Of a stretch of 64,000 nt of DNA, positions 25,808-35,105 are shown one piece after another. Below the pieces are notes generated by a model. That model worked only from the letters and a program-made list of their open reading frames with translations. It was not told the origin of the DNA and searched no databases. The translations under genes and the position numbers were made by a program. The first letter of the stretch is position 1. The number at the start of each line of letters is the position of its first letter. The DNA is from JBCCOW01 sp038749105 (GTDB lineage: Bacteria > Planctomycetota > Phycisphaerae > Phycisphaerales > Phycisphaeraceae), in the NCBI GenBank assembly GCA_038749105.1, contig JBCDIM010000013.1, forward strand, positions 11,902 to 75,901, in the 5' to 3' direction.

Positions 25808-27256
25808 ATGCACACACCGACCCCCGCCTCCAACGGCCAGTCCGTCCCCCAACCCGATACACCCTCAATGGCCGAGCTGCTCCGACCACACCCATCCAGA
25901 CGCCGGCTCAGGCTCCCGCTGATCTGCGTGGCCGTATTCGTGCTCGCGTTTGCTGTCCGCGTTGCCATGGCTTCCGCGTTCGTCGGACTGGGTGCCCCGC
26001 CCGACGCCAACGCGAACATCGATCAGGTCGACTTCGAGATTATCGCCTGGCACCTCGCCCAAGGCCACGGCTTCACCGTCGATGGCTCCACCCCCACCGC
26101 CCGTCGCGCCCTCGGGGCCCCGCTGATCTTTGCGCCCGTCTACCTGATCACCGGGCAACGCGACTTCGGGATCCTCCGCCTCTGGATCATCGCCCTCTCC
26201 GCCGCGACGTGCGTGCTGACCGCCCTGATCGCCCGACGCCTCGCCCCACCCCGCTACGCCACGCTTGCCGCCGCCCTGGCGGGCCTGGGCCTCGCCCTCT
26301 ACCCCGGGCACGCCTACTACGCCATGCACATGCTCAGCGAGCCCCCCTTCGCCGCGTGCCTCGCCCTGGCGACCTACCTCTCGCTCCTCGCTTGGCAGCA
26401 CCCCGCAGCCCGCTCCCGGCAGACCTGGATCCTCACCGCCGCCGCTGGCACCGCTTGGGCACTGCTCATCCTCACCAAGCCGCAGTTCATCCTGCTGCTC
26501 CCGCTCGCCGCCGCCGCGCTGGTCACCCCGCCGACCGTCCGCTGGCTCCGCCGCCGACCAGTCCGCCTCGTGCAGACGCCCGGCCCGCAGCTGGCCTTCG
26601 CGCTGCTCCTCACCACACTGCTCGTCGTGCCCTGGGGTGTCCGCAACCACCAACAGCTCGGCGTCACCGGGCTCTCCTCCATCGTCGGGCTCGGGCTCTG
26701 GGGCGGCAACAACGAGCTGATCCTTGACGACCCGATCTGGCGCGGCCGATGGCTCCGCATCAGCGAGGTCGAACGCCGGCTCAACCAGCCACTGCCCGAC
26801 GGCGAAGCCGCCGCCAACCGCGAGGCCAAGCAGCGCGGCCTCGCCTTCATGAGAGCCCACGCCGCCGAGATGCCCGCCCTCACCCTAACCAAGCTGCAAC
26901 GCCTCGTCACGCCCTTCCCCCGCACCACCAACACCGCCGCCCGCTGGTCCGAAGCGCTCGCCTGGATCACCCTCGCCCCGCTGACCCTCCTCGGCCTCAT
27001 CCACCTGCTCCGGCACCAACGCCACACCCTGGCGTTACCCCTGCTCCTCGCCCCGGTCGTCGTCACCGTCGGTACCGCGGCCGTCTTCTTCGGCATCGTC
27101 CGCTACCGCAACGCCCTGGCCCCCACGCTCCTGGTCCTGGGCGCCCTCGGCCTCGCCTCGCTCCTACACGCCCTCCGCAGCCGCTACGCCAAACCTAACC
27201 ACACTGCTTACCCGCTGCGCACCGAAGAGCCACTCCCGACGCGCCGGGCCGCGTGA
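25808..27256 (+). CDS. GT-C-type membrane glycosyltransferase
   Basis: A 482-residue polytopic membrane protein with about eleven hydrophobic segments, resembling PMT/ArnT-like (GT83/GT39) transferases that use polyprenyl-phosphate sugars. After the first transmembrane segment comes an extracytoplasmic loop with acidic residues (DQVDFEIIAWHLAQGHGF), the usual catalytic area. Later features are YYAMHMLSEPPFAA, LLILTKPQF and WGVRNHQQL. It is divergent from the exopolysaccharide operon and probably adds sugars to the same glycan or to proteins. Start ATG 25808; a second ATG at 25868 is possible. Confidence 0.8.
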   Translation: MHTPTPASNGQSVPQPDTPSMAELLRPHPSRRRLRLPLICVAVFVLAFAVRVAMASAFVGLGAPPDANANIDQVDFEIIAWHLAQGHGFTVDGSTPTARRALGAPLIFAPVYLITGQRDFGILRLWIIALSAATCVLTALIARRLAPPRYATLAAALAGLGLALYPGHAYYAMHMLSEPPFAACLALATYLSLLAWQHPAARSRQTWILTAAAGTAWALLILTKPQFILLLPLAAAALVTPPTVRWLRRRPVRLVQTPGPQLAFALLLTTLLVVPWGVRNHQQLGVTGLSSIVGLGLWGGNNELILDDPIWRGRWLRISEVERRLNQPLPDGEAAANREAKQRGLAFMRAHAAEMPALTLTKLQRLVTPFPRTTNTAARWSEALAWITLAPLTLLGLIHLLRHQRHTLALPLLLAPVVVTVGTAAVFFGIVRYRNALAPTLLVLGALGLASLLHALRSRYAKPNHTAYPLRTEEPLPTRRAA

Positions 27257-27289
27257 TACACCAGCGACTGGGCCGTACGCCCCGCCCGA

Positions 27290-27958
27290 TCACACCCCGA
27301 TCTGCCGCAGCACCCAGTCCAGCCCGTCCATCCCCATCCGGTGCAGGTTGAACGCCGCCGGCACCAGCACCCGCGACGAGAGCACAAACACCCCTACAAA
27401 CGCCAGCATCCACACGCCCCGCTTCGCCGGGTCCGACACCGCCCGCGCATACCCGTCGCTGAAGTTCGCCATGATGTGCGACCCGTCCAGCGGCGGCACG
27501 GGCATCAGGTTGAACAGCATCAGCAGCAGGTTGATGTAGCCGAACACCACCAGGAAGTTCACCAGGTTGCCCCGCCAGTCCGGGTCCTCCGGCCGAAACC
27601 CCAGCCGAAGACAAACCGTCAGCCCCACCACCCCCACCGCCGCCAGCAGCAGGTTCGTCACCGGCCCCGCCACCGCCACCAACGCCTCGGCAAACTTGCC
27701 CCGAAGCCGGCCCGGGTCGATCGGCATCTGGCCCCACGCGATCCCCGCAATAAACAACGCCAGCAGCGACCACGGCCCCATGTGCACCAAAGGGTTCCCC
27801 GTCATCCGGCCCATCGCCTGGGGCGTTGGATCCCCCAGCCGCAAGGCCATCCAACCGTGGGCCAGCTCGTGCAGCACGATGCTGATCACCACCGTCACAA
27901 TCACCGAGCAGAAGAAGAACGGGTTCTCTGCCGCGGACGTGATAAACAGGCTGCCCAT
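27290..27958 (-). CDS. site-2 protease family (M50) peptidase
   Basis: Small integral-membrane metalloprotease of 222 residues with about five transmembrane segments. The zinc motif HELAHGW lies in the first membrane helix (about residue 31) and the second motif NLMPVPPLDGSH near residue 150. There is no PDZ or CBS domain, which fits the compact YwhC-like subgroup. Convergent with the GT-C gene and divergent from mltA. Substrate unknown; regulated intramembrane proteolysis is only a possibility. Confidence 0.9.
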   Translation of the reverse strand: MGSLFITSAAENPFFFCSVIVTVVISIVLHELAHGWMALRLGDPTPQAMGRMTGNPLVHMGPWSLLALFIAGIAWGQMPIDPGRLRGKFAEALVAVAGPVTNLLLAAVGVVGLTVCLRLGFRPEDPDWRGNLVNFLVVFGYINLLLMLFNLMPVPPLDGSHIMANFSDGYARAVSDPAKRGVWMLAFVGVFVLSSRVLVPAAFNLHRMGMDGLDWVLRQIGV

Positions 27959-28009
27959 GGGTTACTGTGCTCAGCGGAATCGGTCTTCAAGCCACAAAGA
28001 CGTGCGGCC

Positions 28010-29242
28010 ATGATAGGACAGCCATCGGATCAATCCCCCGCCCGGCTCGACCCCCGATATAACCGGGCGGCTTTTGTGCTCGTGCTCGCGGCACTCTTGA
28101 TGCTCACCGGCTGCGCGGGCTCACCCATGCCCACCGCCGACCCCGCCGCCCCCGACTACGCCCGGCCTCTCCCGCCCGGCCAGCCCGCACTCCGCCTCGT
28201 CAACGACCCCACCGCCCACCTGTCCTGGGACGAGCTCGCTCTCCAGGCCCAGCGGCCCGGCTTCCGCGCCGCCCTCGACCGCAGCCGTGTCTGGTTCACC
28301 CTCCCGTCCTCGCCCACCCACTTCCCCCGCTCCGGGATCACCTTCGACCACGCCAAACGCAGCGTCGATGCCTTCGCCGAACTCCTCGATCAACACACCA
28401 ACCCGGCCGACCAACCCGCGCTCACCGCCGCACTCGAAGCCCGCTTCGATCTCTACATGTCCGTCGGCTGGGACGACGCCGGCACCGTCCTCTTCACCGC
28501 CTACTACTCCCCCGAGTTCACCGCCTCAAAAAACCCGGACGCCACCTTCCGCTACCCGCTCTACCAACGCCCCGCCGACCTCGTCTCCGACCCCCGCACC
28601 GGCGAAGTCTTCGGCCGAGCCACCGCCGCGGGTTACGAGCCATACCCCACTCGCGCCCAGCTCCTCGACTCGGGCGCCCTCCAGGGCACCGAACTCGTCT
28701 ACCTCCCGGCTCGCCTCGACGCCTATCTCATCGAGGTCAACGGCTCGGCCAAGCTCAACATGACCGACGGCTCGGTGATGTACGTCGGCCACGCCGGCAC
28801 CAACGGCCGAGACTACACCTCCATCGGCCGAGAGCTCGTCGCCGACGGCAAGCTCGACCCCGCCACCGCCTCGCTGCCTACCCTCAAGGCCCACTTCGAG
28901 CAGTCCCCCGACGAGCTGCCCGGCTACATCCGCCGCAACGACCGCATGGTCTTCTTCAAGGCCTACCCCGGCACCGACTGGCCCGCCGGCTCGCTCGGCT
29001 TTACCGTTACTCCTTACCGCTCCGTCGCCACCGACAAGGCCATCTTCCCACGCGGCGGCGTGACCTTCGCCACCGTCCCCAACCAGGGCATCCGCCTGCT
29101 CATGCTGGACCAGGACACCGGCGGCGCGATCCGAGCCCCCGGCCGTGCCGACCTCTACTTCGGGATCGGCGATGCCGCCGAAGCCGACGCCGGACGTGTC
29201 GCCCACGAGGGCAGGCTGTTCTATTTGCTCACAACCCGTTAG
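28010..29242 (+). CDS. mltA: membrane-bound lytic murein transglycosylase A-like lipoprotein
   Basis: Peptidoglycan-cleaving lytic transglycosylase of the MltA family, 410 residues. A signal peptide ends with the lipobox LTGC near residue 33. The MltA barrel domain follows (FTAYYSPEFTASKNPDATFRYPLYQRP, VYLPARLDAYLIEVNGSAKL) with SIGREL. A C-terminal 3D-type domain has VTPYRSVATDKAIFPRGGVTFA, LMLDQDTGGAIRAPGRADLYFG and the Asp-rich active site. The ATG at 28010 is the last start before the signal peptide. Confidence 0.93.
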   Translation: MIGQPSDQSPARLDPRYNRAAFVLVLAALLMLTGCAGSPMPTADPAAPDYARPLPPGQPALRLVNDPTAHLSWDELALQAQRPGFRAALDRSRVWFTLPSSPTHFPRSGITFDHAKRSVDAFAELLDQHTNPADQPALTAALEARFDLYMSVGWDDAGTVLFTAYYSPEFTASKNPDATFRYPLYQRPADLVSDPRTGEVFGRATAAGYEPYPTRAQLLDSGALQGTELVYLPARLDAYLIEVNGSAKLNMTDGSVMYVGHAGTNGRDYTSIGRELVADGKLDPATASLPTLKAHFEQSPDELPGYIRRNDRMVFFKAYPGTDWPAGSLGFTVTPYRSVATDKAIFPRGGVTFATVPNQGIRLLMLDQDTGGAIRAPGRADLYFGIGDAAEADAGRVAHEGRLFYLLTTR

Positions 29243-29293
29243 ATGGCCCCCAACCACCTTCCATCGCCTGTCTAACCGCCGCGACCCAGACAA

Positions 29294-30160
29294 TCAGGGT
29301 GGTGGCGGCTGCCAGTCGGGGTCGCCTATCGTCGCCGCTAGATTGTTCCACCGCGTCATATCCGACAACGCAACGAAATCAAGATAGGTCGCCGAGCCAT
29401 CGAGGTGAGACACAATCGCGCTCTCCTGGCAGCGGAAATCAACCGAGCCCGTATCTTCAGGGACCCCGTCCGGATCGTACGCCGTACCCTGCCACCGGTT
29501 CGAAGCGAGTTGATCACTCGGGGCGGTCACTCGGTAGTTCCCCGGCACCACGTCTTCGCCCGCCGCATCAAGCCCGAACGCCGAAGCGAAGACCAGCAGC
29601 CGACTGGGGTCCACCGCCTCTTCAAACCGGCGGACCACGCCGGGGTTGTTCTCGGTGTTACCCCCCAAGACGAAATAGCCTCCAACGTTATTGGTGTTCA
29701 TCCCGAAGCTCGGGTTAATGCTGACGCGGTACATCCAGACACCGTACTCCGGGTCGCCAGCCCCACCGGTGAAGTCTGTGCTAAACGCAGCCCCGCCTGG
29801 CGGGGTAGCGTCCGCATCGGCCCGCTCGTTGATTAGCACCGACCCTTCCAACGCGTAATCCAGGTAGTTCACCAGCCGCCACGGATAACGCCAAGCTGAG
29901 ACCCCAAAGAACGGCTCACCGTTCGGTGCGTAGCCCGGCTCGTCCACCGCATAGCCCTTGATAATCAACCCGTCCTCGTCCAATGACCTGATCGTCACCG
30001 CTTGGAGGAGCGTCCGCGCAGCCGCCAATTCGGCCGCACACGCCGCCGCCTGCCGGCTGGCACCCAACACCGGCAGCAGAATACCAATCAGCAGCGCAAT
30101 GATGCTGATCACCACCAACAACTCCACCAAGGTAAAACCACGCACTGCCCGATACTTCAC
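29294..30160 (-). CDS. pseudopilin-like protein (type II secretion N-methylation motif)
   Basis: A 288-residue exported pilin-like protein. The prepilin peptidase site is RGFTLVELLVVISIIALL, with Glu5 of the mature protein and a long hydrophobic helix, followed by a planctomycete-type globular domain and a C-terminal SHLDGSATYLDF segment. The GTG at 30160 gives the normal short leader (VKYRAVRG) and has AAGGA seven bases upstream. Next to two PEP-CTERM genes on the same strand, a frequent planctomycete pairing. It may be processed by the prepilin machinery that serves the pil locus at 15.5-20.9 kb. Confidence 0.85.
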   Translation of the reverse strand: MKYRAVRGFTLVELLVVISIIALLIGILLPVLGASRQAAACAAELAAARTLLQAVTIRSLDEDGLIIKGYAVDEPGYAPNGEPFFGVSAWRYPWRLVNYLDYALEGSVLINERADADATPPGGAAFSTDFTGGAGDPEYGVWMYRVSINPSFGMNTNNVGGYFVLGGNTENNPGVVRRFEEAVDPSRLLVFASAFGLDAAGEDVVPGNYRVTAPSDQLASNRWQGTAYDPDGVPEDTGSVDFRCQESAIVSHLDGSATYLDFVALSDMTRWNNLAATIGDPDWQPPPP

Positions 30161-30217
30161 GCCGTGTTCCTTTGCAAGGAGCATCCCGAACAATCGCCCG
30201 CAGCGTAATCCAATGCC

Positions 30218-30997
30218 TTAGATCTTGGCGGCTGCACGCCGACGCCGGCCACACACCACAGCCCCGCTCAAGCCAAACAGCAGCAACGCGTTTGGTTCGG
30301 GGATTACCAATGCGAAGGTATCGCTCTGATCAAGTTGGAGAGCAAGGATCGTACTACTTGTTCCCGCCGTCTCGAAACGGACATCCACCTCACTGATCGG
30401 CCCAAGGCCACGCAAGTCCCACTGATACCGCAGCGTCCCGACCGGCACCGGCCCAAAGCCCGAATCGAAAGGGGGGGCCACCGAAAGATCAGACGCTACA
30501 TAACCGATATTGGTGGTCTCATCCCCGTTGATGTAGAGCGTCGGATCATCCTCCAAGTACACGCCAAACTCGGAGCCCGATCCGATCTCGATCTGAAAAA
30601 TCAGCGTTTCGATGTCAGTCACAGGCGTGGTGTCGAAGACCTTGAATACGCCGCTGCCGTTCGGCGACGTATAGATGCTGATCCCCGCCGGGTAGCCATT
30701 GCCTGAGACCTTGTCGAAGAGGGCGTCACCCGTGGGGTCATCGTCGCTGGAGCTAAAGGTATTGAACGTGAGTAGCGACTCGATCGGTTCCGGCCACAGA
30801 GCCGAACCAGGAAAATTGGGGAAGATCGGATCGGCCGTCGCGACCTGCGGATTCGTCCGCGTCAGGTTGTCCCACGCATCGAAGTCCGCACTACCCGGAA
30901 GACTGACCGAGGTGACGACGGCAACCGCACTTTGGGTCCACAGCAACGCAGCCAAGACCGAAACACTGGCGTATCGCGATTGAGTCAAAGCAAGCAT
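30218..30997 (-). CDS. PEP-CTERM sorting domain protein, paralogue A
   Basis: A 259-residue exported protein with an N-terminal signal peptide (about residues 1-26, ending VAV) and a C-terminal PEP-CTERM tail: IPEPNALLLFGLSGAVVCG followed by RRRR. The tail is recognised by an exosortase, which is not in this window. The middle (WDNLTRTNPQV, PIESLLTFNTF, SSDDDPTGDALFDKVSG) is closely related to the upstream gene at 31189-31989, so the two arose by duplication. Probable surface or matrix protein; no enzyme motif. Confidence 0.86.
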   Translation of the reverse strand: MLALTQSRYASVSVLAALLWTQSAVAVVTSVSLPGSADFDAWDNLTRTNPQVATADPIFPNFPGSALWPEPIESLLTFNTFSSSDDDPTGDALFDKVSGNGYPAGISIYTSPNGSGVFKVFDTTPVTDIETLIFQIEIGSGSEFGVYLEDDPTLYINGDETTNIGYVASDLSVAPPFDSGFGPVPVGTLRYQWDLRGLGPISEVDVRFETAGTSSTILALQLDQSDTFALVIPEPNALLLFGLSGAVVCGRRRRAAAKI

Positions 30998-31188
30998 CCT
31001 AAGCCTTACCGAATCACCGGATGTTTGTCCGGAATGCCCAAACCATCAACCTTGTGGCTAACCGAGCGACAGTGTGACAGTCATTCGGCGAGGGTGTGGT
31101 CACCTCGATCCAGAAAACCGCCCACGTCCCCCCCAAAAACACTCCGACGCCGGTCAAGGAGAGGGAGTGATCGGATCGCGACAGCGGC

Positions 31189-31989
31189 TCAGCCTTCCCG
31201 CCGACGACGTCGAGCCGTAAGCATGACACCGCCCAGCCCGAGCAGGGCCAAGGAGGCCGGCTCAGGAATCACTTGGGACAACGGGGCAAACGTATCGCCC
31301 TGGTCAAGCTGCAATTGACGGATACTGGTACTCGACCCACCCATGGTGAAATCGATGTCGAACGAGCCGATGGGATCGCTGATTCCGGAGACGTCCCAAC
31401 TAAAAGCGATTGTGTTGACCGTCAGGGGGCCAAACTCTCCAGCGGGGTCAAAAATAGACTCAAGAATAGAAACCTCGGTCGGAAGGATCGTGGGAGTGTC
31501 ACCGTTTACGCCAAGCACCGGATCGCCAGCCAGAAAAACACCGCCATCACCACTGCCTAACTGGATCTGAAAGACCACGATTTCAAGATCGTCGACGGGG
31601 GTGGCGTCGGAGATACGATGGACTGCGGGGATGTGCGGCGGAGCGGGCGCCGGAAACTGTGGCCCGCCATAGATCGACTGGCCGGACGGATAGCCCTGCC
31701 CCGAAAGCTTGTCGAACTGGGCGTCTCCGGTGGGGTCATCGTCAGACGTGTCAAATGTGCCCTGGGTCAAAACGGACTCGATCGGGACAGCCCAGGGCTG
31801 CAAACCGGGGAAGCCGCCGAACGCCCCAGGAGCCACCAGCACCTGCGGGTTAGTCGCCGACAGGTTGTCCCACCCGTCATTCTGCGTGTCACCCGACAGA
31901 AAAACCTCCACGGGCTCGGCCTGTGCCGAACCCGCAACAACAATTCCAGCAGCAGCAATCGCTGCCAACATGGTGGACCGACTCGTCAT
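31189..31989 (-). CDS. PEP-CTERM sorting domain protein, paralogue B
   Basis: A 266-residue exported protein: signal peptide about residues 1-24 (cleavage after AQA), a beta-rich body and the PEP-CTERM tail VIPEPASLALLGLGGVML plus RRRR. WDNLSATNPQV, PIESVLTQGTF and the TSDDDPTGDAQFDKLSG block repeat those of paralogue A, which lies downstream in tandem. The ATG at 31989 has GGAGGT six bases upstream. Upstream is a promoter at 32138-32166 with about 140 bases of leader. Confidence 0.87.
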   Translation of the reverse strand: MTSRSTMLAAIAAAGIVVAGSAQAEPVEVFLSGDTQNDGWDNLSATNPQVLVAPGAFGGFPGLQPWAVPIESVLTQGTFDTSDDDPTGDAQFDKLSGQGYPSGQSIYGGPQFPAPAPPHIPAVHRISDATPVDDLEIVVFQIQLGSGDGGVFLAGDPVLGVNGDTPTILPTEVSILESIFDPAGEFGPLTVNTIAFSWDVSGISDPIGSFDIDFTMGGSSTSIRQLQLDQGDTFAPLSQVIPEPASLALLGLGGVMLTARRRRREG

Positions 31990-32137
31990 TTCAAAACCTC
32001 CACAAAAGGGGCGGGCTGGACAGCCCAAAGGGCGGGATCCGCTGTGGCAGCAGGCCACTCGGACTCAAGCGATTCGAGCGGTTGTGCTTAAGAACAAAAG
32101 CGCTCCTTAGCAGCTGAGACTCTGTCGCTGGTCACAG

Positions 32138-32166
32138 ATACTAGAAAGACTGCGACACGTTTGCAA
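32138..32166 (-). promoter_or_regulatory. sigma70-like promoter of PEP-CTERM paralogue B
   Basis: Minus strand TTGCAA (32166-32161), 17-base spacer, TAGTAT (32143-32138). It lies about 150 bases before the ATG, giving a long leader. Confidence 0.5.
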
Positions 32167-32348
32167 CGACACAGCCTCCACTTTTGGGCTTTTCTCACAT
32201 TTTTTTCTAATAAACCTATGAGATGTCCAATACTGCCTGGCTAAGCCTCCAGGTCCAGAGCTCGCGTGCCCGCTGTGTGTGCCATACCTGCTTCGGAGGA
32301 CCGCATGCCGTGCGCGGCTCTTGCTCACAACCCGCATCCACAGCCCGC

Positions 32349-32354
32349 TACACT
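32349..32354 (+). promoter_or_regulatory. -10 box (TACACT) of cmk
   Basis: TACACT ends seven bases before the cmk ATG at 32362, so the transcript is leaderless or nearly so. Confidence 0.45.
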
Positions 32355-32361
32355 CCGCGGC

Positions 32362-33054
32362 ATGCCCGACGCCTCACCCGAAGGCCTCATCGTGACCCTT
32401 GACGGGCCTGCCGGCTCCGGGAAGTCCACCGTGGCCCGACGGCTCGCAAAACGCCTCCGTGTCGACTTCCTCGATACCGGGGCGATGTACCGCGGTCTCA
32501 CCGCGATGGCCCTGCTCCGGGGTATCGACCCCGAGAACGAGCCTTTCTATGTCGTCGAGCTCGCCCGCAACTGCCCGCTGACCTTCAACTGGTCCACCGA
32601 CCCGCCACGCATGCACGTCCGCGGCATGGACCTCACCGAACGCCTCCGCGATGCCGACGTCACCGGCTCGGTCTCCGATGTCGCCAAGCTCCCGGGTGTC
32701 CGCCAGGTGCTGGTCCAGAACCAGCGGCGGATCGGCCGGGAGCACCCCCGCCTGGTCACCGAAGGCAGAGACCAGGGCTCGGTCGTCTTCCCCGACGCCC
32801 ACGCCAAGTTCTATCTCGACGCCAACGCCACCGTCCGGGCCCAACGGCGTGCCGATCAGCTCAAAGCCGCCGGCGTCCGGGCTGAGGTCGACCAGATCCG
32901 CCGCGAGATCCTCGCCCGTGACGAGAAGGACTCGACCCGCGAAGAGGCCCCGCTGATCTGCCCCGAGGACGCCCTGCATGTCGATACCAGCGACATGACC
33001 CTCGACCAGGTCGTCGACTACCTCGAACAGCACATCCAGCAACACACCCGCTAA
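32362..33054 (+). CDS. cmk: cytidylate kinase
   Basis: Nucleoside monophosphate kinase that phosphorylates CMP and dCMP with ATP, 230 residues, normal for the bacterial type. P-loop GPAGSGKST at about residue 16, then FLDTGAMYRGLT (CMP-binding region), RLRDADVTGSVSDVAKLPGVR, RLVTEGRDQGSVVFPDAHAKFYLDA and a lid Arg-rich segment. The start is the ATG at 32362, next to the TACACT box. The frame extends upstream but without homology. Followed 48 bases later by plsC. Confidence 0.95.
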   Translation: MPDASPEGLIVTLDGPAGSGKSTVARRLAKRLRVDFLDTGAMYRGLTAMALLRGIDPENEPFYVVELARNCPLTFNWSTDPPRMHVRGMDLTERLRDADVTGSVSDVAKLPGVRQVLVQNQRRIGREHPRLVTEGRDQGSVVFPDAHAKFYLDANATVRAQRRADQLKAAGVRAEVDQIRREILARDEKDSTREEAPLICPEDALHVDTSDMTLDQVVDYLEQHIQQHTR

Positions 33055-33102
33055 CAGTCCAACCCAACCGCACCCCAGCCTTACTCTGGCTTCCGCCCCC
33101 CC

Positions 33103-33810
33103 ATGCTCGCCGCCCTCCGCCAACGCCAACCCGGCCAGCCCCTCTACCGCATCCTCTGGTGGCACCTCTACCACGGGCTCTGCTTCCTCGCGTTCGTCCC
33201 GCTCTACCGCTTCCGCGCCTACCACGTCCACCGCATCCCCCGCACCGGGCCCATCCTCTTCGTCGCCAACCACCAGTCCTACTACGACCCGATCATCGTC
33301 GGGCTCGGCGCCCACTTCCGCCAGTTCTTCGCCATGGCCCGGGCCTCCCTCTGGAAGTCCAGAGCCTTCCGCTGGATGACCGTGCCCCTCAACCCCATCC
33401 CCGTCGAACAGGGCACCGGCGACATCAAGGCCATCAAACGCTGCGTCCAAGCCCTCAAGGACGGCCAGGCCCTCCTCGTCTTCCCCGAAGGCGCCCGCAC
33501 CCCCGACGGCAGCATCCAGACCTTCGAACCCGGCGTCATGCTCCTGATCAAGCGCGCCAAGCCCACCGTCATCCCCGTCGCCCTCGACGGTGCCTATGAC
33601 GCCTGGCCCATCCACGAATCCTCCCCCAAAGCCACCGGCCGCATCGGCTGCATCTACGGCCACCCCATCCCCGCCCAGACCCTGCTCGACATGGAGGCCG
33701 CCGACGCCTGCGAACACCTCCGCACCGAGGTCGCCGGGCTCCAGGCTGAACTGCGCACCCACCTCCACCCCAAGCCCCGTCGGGGCCTCGCCCGCGCCGC
33801 TTGGCAGTAG
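33103..33810 (+). CDS. plsC: 1-acyl-sn-glycerol-3-phosphate acyltransferase-like protein
   Basis: Membrane-associated acyltransferase of the PlsC family, 235 residues, likely forming phosphatidic acid. Motif I reads NHQSYYDP (catalytic HX4D, about residue 61), motif II region VPLNPIPVEQGTGD, motif III FPEGARTPDG (about 128) and motif IV VIPVALDG. An N-terminal hydrophobic segment (GLCFLAFVPLYRF) may anchor it. Follows cmk by 48 bases, a pairing common in bacteria. Confidence 0.9.
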   Translation: MLAALRQRQPGQPLYRILWWHLYHGLCFLAFVPLYRFRAYHVHRIPRTGPILFVANHQSYYDPIIVGLGAHFRQFFAMARASLWKSRAFRWMTVPLNPIPVEQGTGDIKAIKRCVQALKDGQALLVFPEGARTPDGSIQTFEPGVMLLIKRAKPTVIPVALDGAYDAWPIHESSPKATGRIGCIYGHPIPAQTLLDMEAADACEHLRTEVAGLQAELRTHLHPKPRRGLARAAWQ

Positions 33811-33880
33811 CCCCATCTCCGGCCCCGCCGCCCAGCCCGCATGCTGTCGCCGAGACGCCGACTCTGCCGATGTCTCTTCC

Positions 33881-35101
33881 ATGCGCATCGCCCTCGACGC
33901 CCGCGTCCTCGCCGCCCCTCAGCGGCGCGGCATCGCCAAGAGCCTCTTCCGGCTCTACCAGGCCCTCGCCCTGGCGCGACCGGACTGGCAGGTCGTCGCC
34001 TACCACCGCGGCCTCCACCGCCTCGATCTGACGATGCCCGACAACGTCGTCGAGCAGCACGTCATCGAGATCCCCGGCGACCGCTTCGACGCCTGGCCCC
34101 GGCTCCGCCTCCCCGCCGCCGTCCGGAACGCCGACGTCGACCTCCTGCACTGCCCCGCCAACGCCGGCCCGCGCTGGATGCCCAAGCCCACCGTCGTCAC
34201 CGTCCACGACCTGATCCCGCTGGACATGCCCGAGGGCCGGGACGAGACCGAGGTCGACCGCTTCGAGGTCGGCGTCCGCACCGCCTGCCGCCGCGCCGCC
34301 GCTGTCGTCTGTCCCTCCGCTTATACCCGTGAGCGCCTGATCGCCGAGCACGGCCTCAACCCCGCCCGCGGGTTCGTCGTCCCCTGGGGCGTCACCACTT
34401 CACCCGCTGACCCCACCGACCCGCACACCCTCACCACGCTCAACCGCTACCAGCTCGAGCACCCCTACTTCCTCCACTTCGGGGCCGCCGAGCCCCGCAA
34501 GAACACCCGCGGCCTCATCGAGGCCTACGCCCTGGTCCCGCCGGTCTACCGCCAACGCGTGCCCCTGCTCATCCTGGGCCTCGACGAGCGCGCCAAGGCC
34601 GAGATGACCCGCCTCGCCGACTCCCTCGGCGTGCCCACCACCGCCAGCCCGACACAGCCCGTCCCGACCCGCACCCCCCGCGGCCTCATCCGGTTCGCCG
34701 GCTTCGTCCCCGAGGACGACCTCGGCCCGCTCCTCGCCGGTGCCCTCAGCCTCGCCTACCCCAGCTACGCCGAGGGCTTCGGCCTGCCCATCCTCGAAGC
34801 CTTCGCCGCCGGTATCCCCGTACTCGCCTCCGATCGCTCGGCCATCCCCGAGATCGCACACGACGCCGCCGAGGTCGTCCACCCCGACGATCGTGTCGCC
34901 ATCACCAAAGCCCTCACCCGGCTCGCCAAGGACCCCCTGCGCCGCCGAGAGCTTGTCCACCTCGGCCGACAACGCGTCACCGCCTTCTCGTGGAAGCACG
35001 CCGCCGAGGCCTTCGCCGCCGCCCTCGAACACGCCGCCGTCCAGGCCCGCCGTCCCAGCCCCCGCGTCCTGGCCCTCCAGCAGCGACGCCCCGCCGCCTG
35101 A
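33881..35101 (+). CDS. GT4-type glycosyltransferase
   Basis: GT-B glycosyltransferase of 406 residues. N-terminal domain RIALDARVLAAPQRRGIAKSL; VTVHDLIPLDMPEGRD and VVCPSAYTRERLIAEHGL are typical of the mannosyl/glucosyl transferases of family 4. The C-terminal half has LHFGAAEPRKNTRGLIEAY and the EX7E region SYAEGFGLPILEAFAAGIPVLASDRSAIPE. The start ATG is 33881. It precedes a second glycosyltransferase on the same strand, so both probably act on one surface glycan. Confidence 0.9.
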   Translation: MRIALDARVLAAPQRRGIAKSLFRLYQALALARPDWQVVAYHRGLHRLDLTMPDNVVEQHVIEIPGDRFDAWPRLRLPAAVRNADVDLLHCPANAGPRWMPKPTVVTVHDLIPLDMPEGRDETEVDRFEVGVRTACRRAAAVVCPSAYTRERLIAEHGLNPARGFVVPWGVTTSPADPTDPHTLTTLNRYQLEHPYFLHFGAAEPRKNTRGLIEAYALVPPVYRQRVPLLILGLDERAKAEMTRLADSLGVPTTASPTQPVPTRTPRGLIRFAGFVPEDDLGPLLAGALSLAYPSYAEGFGLPILEAFAAGIPVLASDRSAIPEIAHDAAEVVHPDDRVAITKALTRLAKDPLRRRELVHLGRQRVTAFSWKHAAEAFAAALEHAAVQARRPSPRVLALQQRRPAA

Positions 35102-35105
35102 CCAC

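Larger units (their letters stand above)
31990..32361. other. intergenic region between divergent PEP-CTERM B and cmk
   Basis: No gene is visible here. The region holds the PEP-CTERM B promoter (32138-32166) and leader, an AT-rich stretch around 32185-32225 with a run of seven T, and the cmk -10 box at 32349-32354. No tRNA or structured RNA was recognised. Confidence 0.6.
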
